Source: RGIG8244 sp045639325 (GTDB lineage Bacteria > Verrucomicrobiota > Lentisphaeria > Victivallales > UBA1829). From it: DNA of 53,669 nt. The notes below the pieces were generated by a model. The model was not told the origin of the DNA. It did not search any database and worked only from the letters and a program-made list of their open reading frames with translations. This document shows, one piece after another, positions 51,306 to 53,669 of this stretch; the first letter of the stretch is position 1; each line of letters opens with the position of its first letter. The stretch is taken from the NCBI GenBank assembly GCA_045639325.1, contig JAZUCU010000050.1:1-53669 (forward strand). The letters are read 5' to 3'. The translations under genes and the position numbers were made by a program.

Positions 51306-52142
51306 TTATGGTTTTACTGTTACCAGCACACTGCCAGTCTTGCGACTGGTGATGAAATATAACGTTTTATTGCCCTTGTTGAGCAGTTTGAATGTTTGAG
51401 CAAAATTGTTGTGATTGACGGTTCCCACATGACCATCCAGGAACGCAATATTCCCAACTTTTCCATGCATCAAGGTGATATGTGTACTATTGAGTCCGGG
51501 ACCGTTCTTCAAAAGATTCCAAGCAGTACCGCCTTCGCCGGTAACAGGATACGTTGTTTGCGCAAAAAATGGAATTTTGGAGGCGTATTTGAGCGGGTTA
51601 CTCATGTTCACATAGACGCCATTCGTCCCACTCTTCTCAACAGGCATTGCTTCAGAGACAAACTCGCTGGCGTTATGGCGCATTTCAGAATACATTGAGG
51701 TTGTGCTTTTTTTGACAACATCAATACCGGAAGCTTTCAGTGCCGGACAATATCTTTGTTTTATATGACTACTATGCCATGATTGTGCGATTTTAATGAA
51801 GATATAACCACTGTCATACAGATGACTCCAGAAACCGGCAGAAGCGGAGCCCCTGAAAAAATAATTGTTGAAATCATTCATATACAAGTTGACGGAATGC
51901 ATGCATTGTTTGAGATTGTTAGTACACGTCACCCGCAATGATGTTTCCTTGACTTTACCCAAGGCGGGAAGCAGCATCCCTGCAAGAATTGCAATAATAG
52001 CAATTACGACGAGTAACTCTATAAGGGTAAAGCCTGCTTTACCCTGCCCATGGGCAGGCTTTTCACGATCACAACAAAGATGTGAGCTTTTTACCAGCAG
52101 TTCAATGAGTGTAAATTGTGATTTTCTGATTTTCATTTTCAT
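51306..52142 (-). CDS. Pseudopilin with duplicated prepilin signal
   Basis: The protein starts MKMKIRKSQFTLIELLV, runs through a 20-residue polar insert (KSSHLCCDREKPAHGQGKAG) and then repeats FTLIELLVVIAIIAILAGML. Only the second copy has a full hydrophobic helix. The rest is the H-X9-DG pseudopilin body (IAFLDGHVGTVNHNNFAQTF). At 278 residues it is otherwise normal. The insert is encoded over a large palindrome at 52029-52062. Which signal is cleaved is unknown; the first lacks the following hydrophobic helix. GGAG lies three bases before ATG 52142 and about nine before the in-frame ATG 52136, which may be the better start. It lies between the regulator and DUF4838 genes. Confidence 0.85.
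   Translation of the reverse strand: MKMKIRKSQFTLIELLVKSSHLCCDREKPAHGQGKAGFTLIELLVVIAIIAILAGMLLPALGKVKETSLRVTCTNNLKQCMHSVNLYMNDFNNYFFRGSASAGFWSHLYDSGYIFIKIAQSWHSSHIKQRYCPALKASGIDVVKKSTTSMYSEMRHNASEFVSEAMPVEKSGTNGVYVNMSNPLKYASKIPFFAQTTYPVTGEGGTAWNLLKNGPGLNSTHITLMHGKVGNIAFLDGHVGTVNHNNFAQTFKLLNKGNKTLYFITSRKTGSVLVTVKP
52029..52062. repeat. Nested palindrome inside the pseudopilin gene
   Basis: AAAGCCTGC (52029-52037) and GCAGGCTTT (52054-52062) are inverted. Within them CCTGCCCATGGGCAGG (52043-52058) is a perfect 16-base palindrome. It encodes part of the polar insert between the two prepilin signals. Confidence 0.8.
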
Positions 52143-52159
52143 ACGCTCCTTTGCTTCTG

Positions 52160-53269
52160 TTATTTTATTCCTGTTGTAGATTCACCAATAACCAATTCCG
52201 GTTCTAACAGCTCCATGGATATACCCTGTTCTTCATGGAGCAGTTCACATGCAAGTTCGACGATCTTCGCCCCGCATTCAAATACGGGAATACGCAAATA
52301 TGTCAAGGTCGGCACGACACCTTGAAATGTGTGACCGGTACCATGTCCACCGATTTTTATATCCTCGCCAATCACAATCCGTTTTTGTATACATGCCCGG
52401 TATACTTCCGGGACAAGATAAATATTGTTGCAAAAGATAAAATCCGGGTGATCTGCCGCAAGACTTTTGCGAACGTTACTCTGCAATTCCTGCTTGGGAT
52501 CGAATGTGATCACATGTTGTTTATCGACTTTCAACCCGTATTTTTCACATGTCGCACAAAACAACTTCCCGCGGGCTTGCATCAACCTCTCCAGTTCCGG
52601 TCTGTCGTCTGATTCCTTCAAAGAATAAACTCCGACCGTTTTACAGTTGCAATCCAGCAAATGTTTTGCAAAGGAATCATACATATTTTCCGAGTTGTAA
52701 TGAACCTTATAATATTGCCCATCAATCTTGCTGTGAAAATCATAGCAGAAAACCGGCATTTTCTTTGCCATGATCTGTTTCAGTCCCTCCAGCTGCGCAC
52801 CAATGAATGCCAATACATCATACTTCTGAAGTTTTTTCACAATGGCAGAAGTTTCCTTGAATCCGGCTTGTTCCGGCGCATAAACAAATTCCACATTCGC
52901 TCCATAGTGTTCGCCGCCCCACAACAAACCGCGTTGAATGCCCATAGAAATACCCCAGGTTTCCTGCGGCAACTTTTCCTGCGAAATCTCGTCTACCGGG
53001 AAGACCAATGCCAGACGAACCGTCTTCTTTTTCTCGTGAAAATTCTCGTTTACGAATACGCCGCATCGGCGGATCGACGTGACAAAACCGGCAGCTTCCA
53101 GTTCTGCCAATGCGCGCTGCACGGTTTCCTTGCCCGCTTTCAGCTCTTCTGACAATGCTTTTACCGTATCAATCTTCTGTCCCGGTTGATATACTCCGGT
53201 CTCGATGCGCTTCTGCAGTGTCATCCGAACCGCTTCGATTCGTCCAATCTGCTTTTTTCTGGAAAGCAT
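52160..53269 (-). CDS. GntR/LacI-hybrid transcriptional regulator
   Basis: The 369-residue protein has an N-terminal GntR-type winged helix (RIEAVRMTLQKRIETGVYQPGQKIDTVKALSEELKAGKETVQRALAELEAAGFVTS). A LacI/periplasmic-binding sensor domain follows (VRLALVFPVDEIS to GHGTGHTFQGVVPTLTYLRIPVFECGAKIVELACELL). This architecture usually responds to a sugar or sugar acid. Its stop is 17 bases before the pseudopilin start, so it heads the minus-strand operon it presumably controls. The palindrome ATCCTAGGAT at 53314-53323 touches its -10 box and may be its operator. Confidence 0.85.
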   Translation of the reverse strand: MLSRKKQIGRIEAVRMTLQKRIETGVYQPGQKIDTVKALSEELKAGKETVQRALAELEAAGFVTSIRRCGVFVNENFHEKKKTVRLALVFPVDEISQEKLPQETWGISMGIQRGLLWGGEHYGANVEFVYAPEQAGFKETSAIVKKLQKYDVLAFIGAQLEGLKQIMAKKMPVFCYDFHSKIDGQYYKVHYNSENMYDSFAKHLLDCNCKTVGVYSLKESDDRPELERLMQARGKLFCATCEKYGLKVDKQHVITFDPKQELQSNVRKSLAADHPDFIFCNNIYLVPEVYRACIQKRIVIGEDIKIGGHGTGHTFQGVVPTLTYLRIPVFECGAKIVELACELLHEEQGISMELLEPELVIGESTTGIK

Positions 53270-53308
53270 ATTTATATCACCTTTATATTAAAAATCAATA
53301 AGTTGCGA

Positions 53309-53323
53309 ATTATATCCTAGGAT
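53309..53323 (-). promoter_or_regulatory. -10 box and overlapping palindromic operator of the GntR-type regulator
   Basis: On the minus strand TATAAT (53314-53309) abuts ATCCTAGGAT (53323-53314). The -35 region is not clear. The layout is that of an autoregulated repressor. Confidence 0.5.
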
Positions 53324-53339
53324 AACTAACAATAATATA

Positions 53340-53669
53340 ACACAAATACAATAGAATGTCAAATAAAAAAATTAACTTTTTTCGATATTTCTCGTTAAGA
53401 AAATTGCCGGATACAGCATTGCCGGTCTTGGCAATATCTCATAAGAATTCGATGAACCCTGCTTGTCGCGGCGTAATGAAATGAAGCCGGATCACGGCGA
53501 AATAAAATGAAGACGGAGCTTTACTGTACCGTGCCGTTGGCGCTGGTCTTTGGTTAATCTCTGCGTTTACGGACGGGCTTGCTTTATGTTCTTCATCGAA
53601 CTTTTTCAAATTCATCTTCCCATTTTTTAAGTTTTTACATTCACTTATGGCATAAAACGTCGAAGAACC
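53340..53669. other. Right edge: no confident gene, short tandem repeat
   Basis: Two adjacent 26-base imperfect copies starting CGGCG (about 53468-53519; core AATGAAATGAAG and AATAAAATGAAG) are visible. GTTCTTC-type inverted words lie at about 53588 and at the window end. A minus-strand frame is open from the right edge to about 53441 (FYAISECKNLKNGKMNLKKF near its start) and could be the end of a gene outside the window, but shows no known motif. Confidence 0.4.

Overview
The window looks like chromosomal DNA of a Lentisphaerae/Victivallales-type gut or rumen bacterium of the Planctomycetes-Verrucomicrobia-Lentisphaerae superphylum. The assignment is inferred from content: pseudopilins with the FTLIELLVVIAIIAILAG signature sit beside carbohydrate genes, glycosidases are abundant without SusC/SusD pairs, and a DUF4838 protein, a sialate O-acetylesterase and GH78/GH127/GH38-type enzymes are present. 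No marker gene proves the phylum.

Region 1 (1-17.4 kb) is ordinary core-like sequence. It holds the end of an RTX-repeat protein, two tandem secreted repeat proteins, an AraC regulator, TrmO and IspH. A minus-strand run follows with a Prc-type protease, an FAD oxidoreductase, a small membrane protein, a CYTH protein and a DUF3592 protein. A plus-strand run then has an OlsB-like/PlsC-like acyltransferase pair (possible aminolipid synthesis), a polytopic membrane protein, two tandem SGNH hydrolases (one without its catalytic serine), a membrane PAS histidine kinase, a compact signal peptidase I, an unrecognised membrane-anchored protein, and tRNA-Phe(GAA) with its promoter and terminator.

Region 2 (17.4-26.4 kb) is accessory DNA built from decayed mobile elements. 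Three separate remnants of large serine recombinases lie on the minus strand, and none keeps the catalytic N-terminus. Two are followed by, or fused to, the same small HTH-like protein. Between them is a gene encoding a striking 17-unit, 25-residue repeat protein with its own near-consensus promoter. To the right are an AAA-ATPase/PD-(D/E)XK protein, a pRiA4b-ORF3-like protein that appears C-terminally cut, and the last 63 codons of a lost sialate O-acetylesterase.

Region 3 (26.4-41.6 kb) is a carbohydrate locus around a divergent AraC regulator. Leftwards run a GH127-type beta-L-arabinofuranosidase, a pseudopilin, a secreted glycosidase-like protein, a gene remnant, a Gfo/Idh/MocA dehydrogenase, a beta-lactamase-fold hydrolase, an (alpha/alpha)6 glycosidase and a DMT transporter. 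Rightwards run a trehalase-clan glycosidase and a GH78-type alpha-L-rhamnosidase. A plant-type glycan with L-rhamnose and L-arabinose is the natural inference.

Region 4 (42.1-53.3 kb) is a second, minus-strand carbohydrate operon. In transcription order it encodes a GntR/LacI-hybrid regulator, a pseudopilin with a duplicated signal, a DUF4838 protein, an FAD oxidoreductase, a GH38 alpha-mannosidase, a sialate O-acetylesterase and a 5'-truncated amidohydrolase. Mannose- and O-acetyl-bearing (host-type) glycans are plausible targets. The pairing of a pseudopilin with each carbohydrate operon is the most system-like feature of the window.
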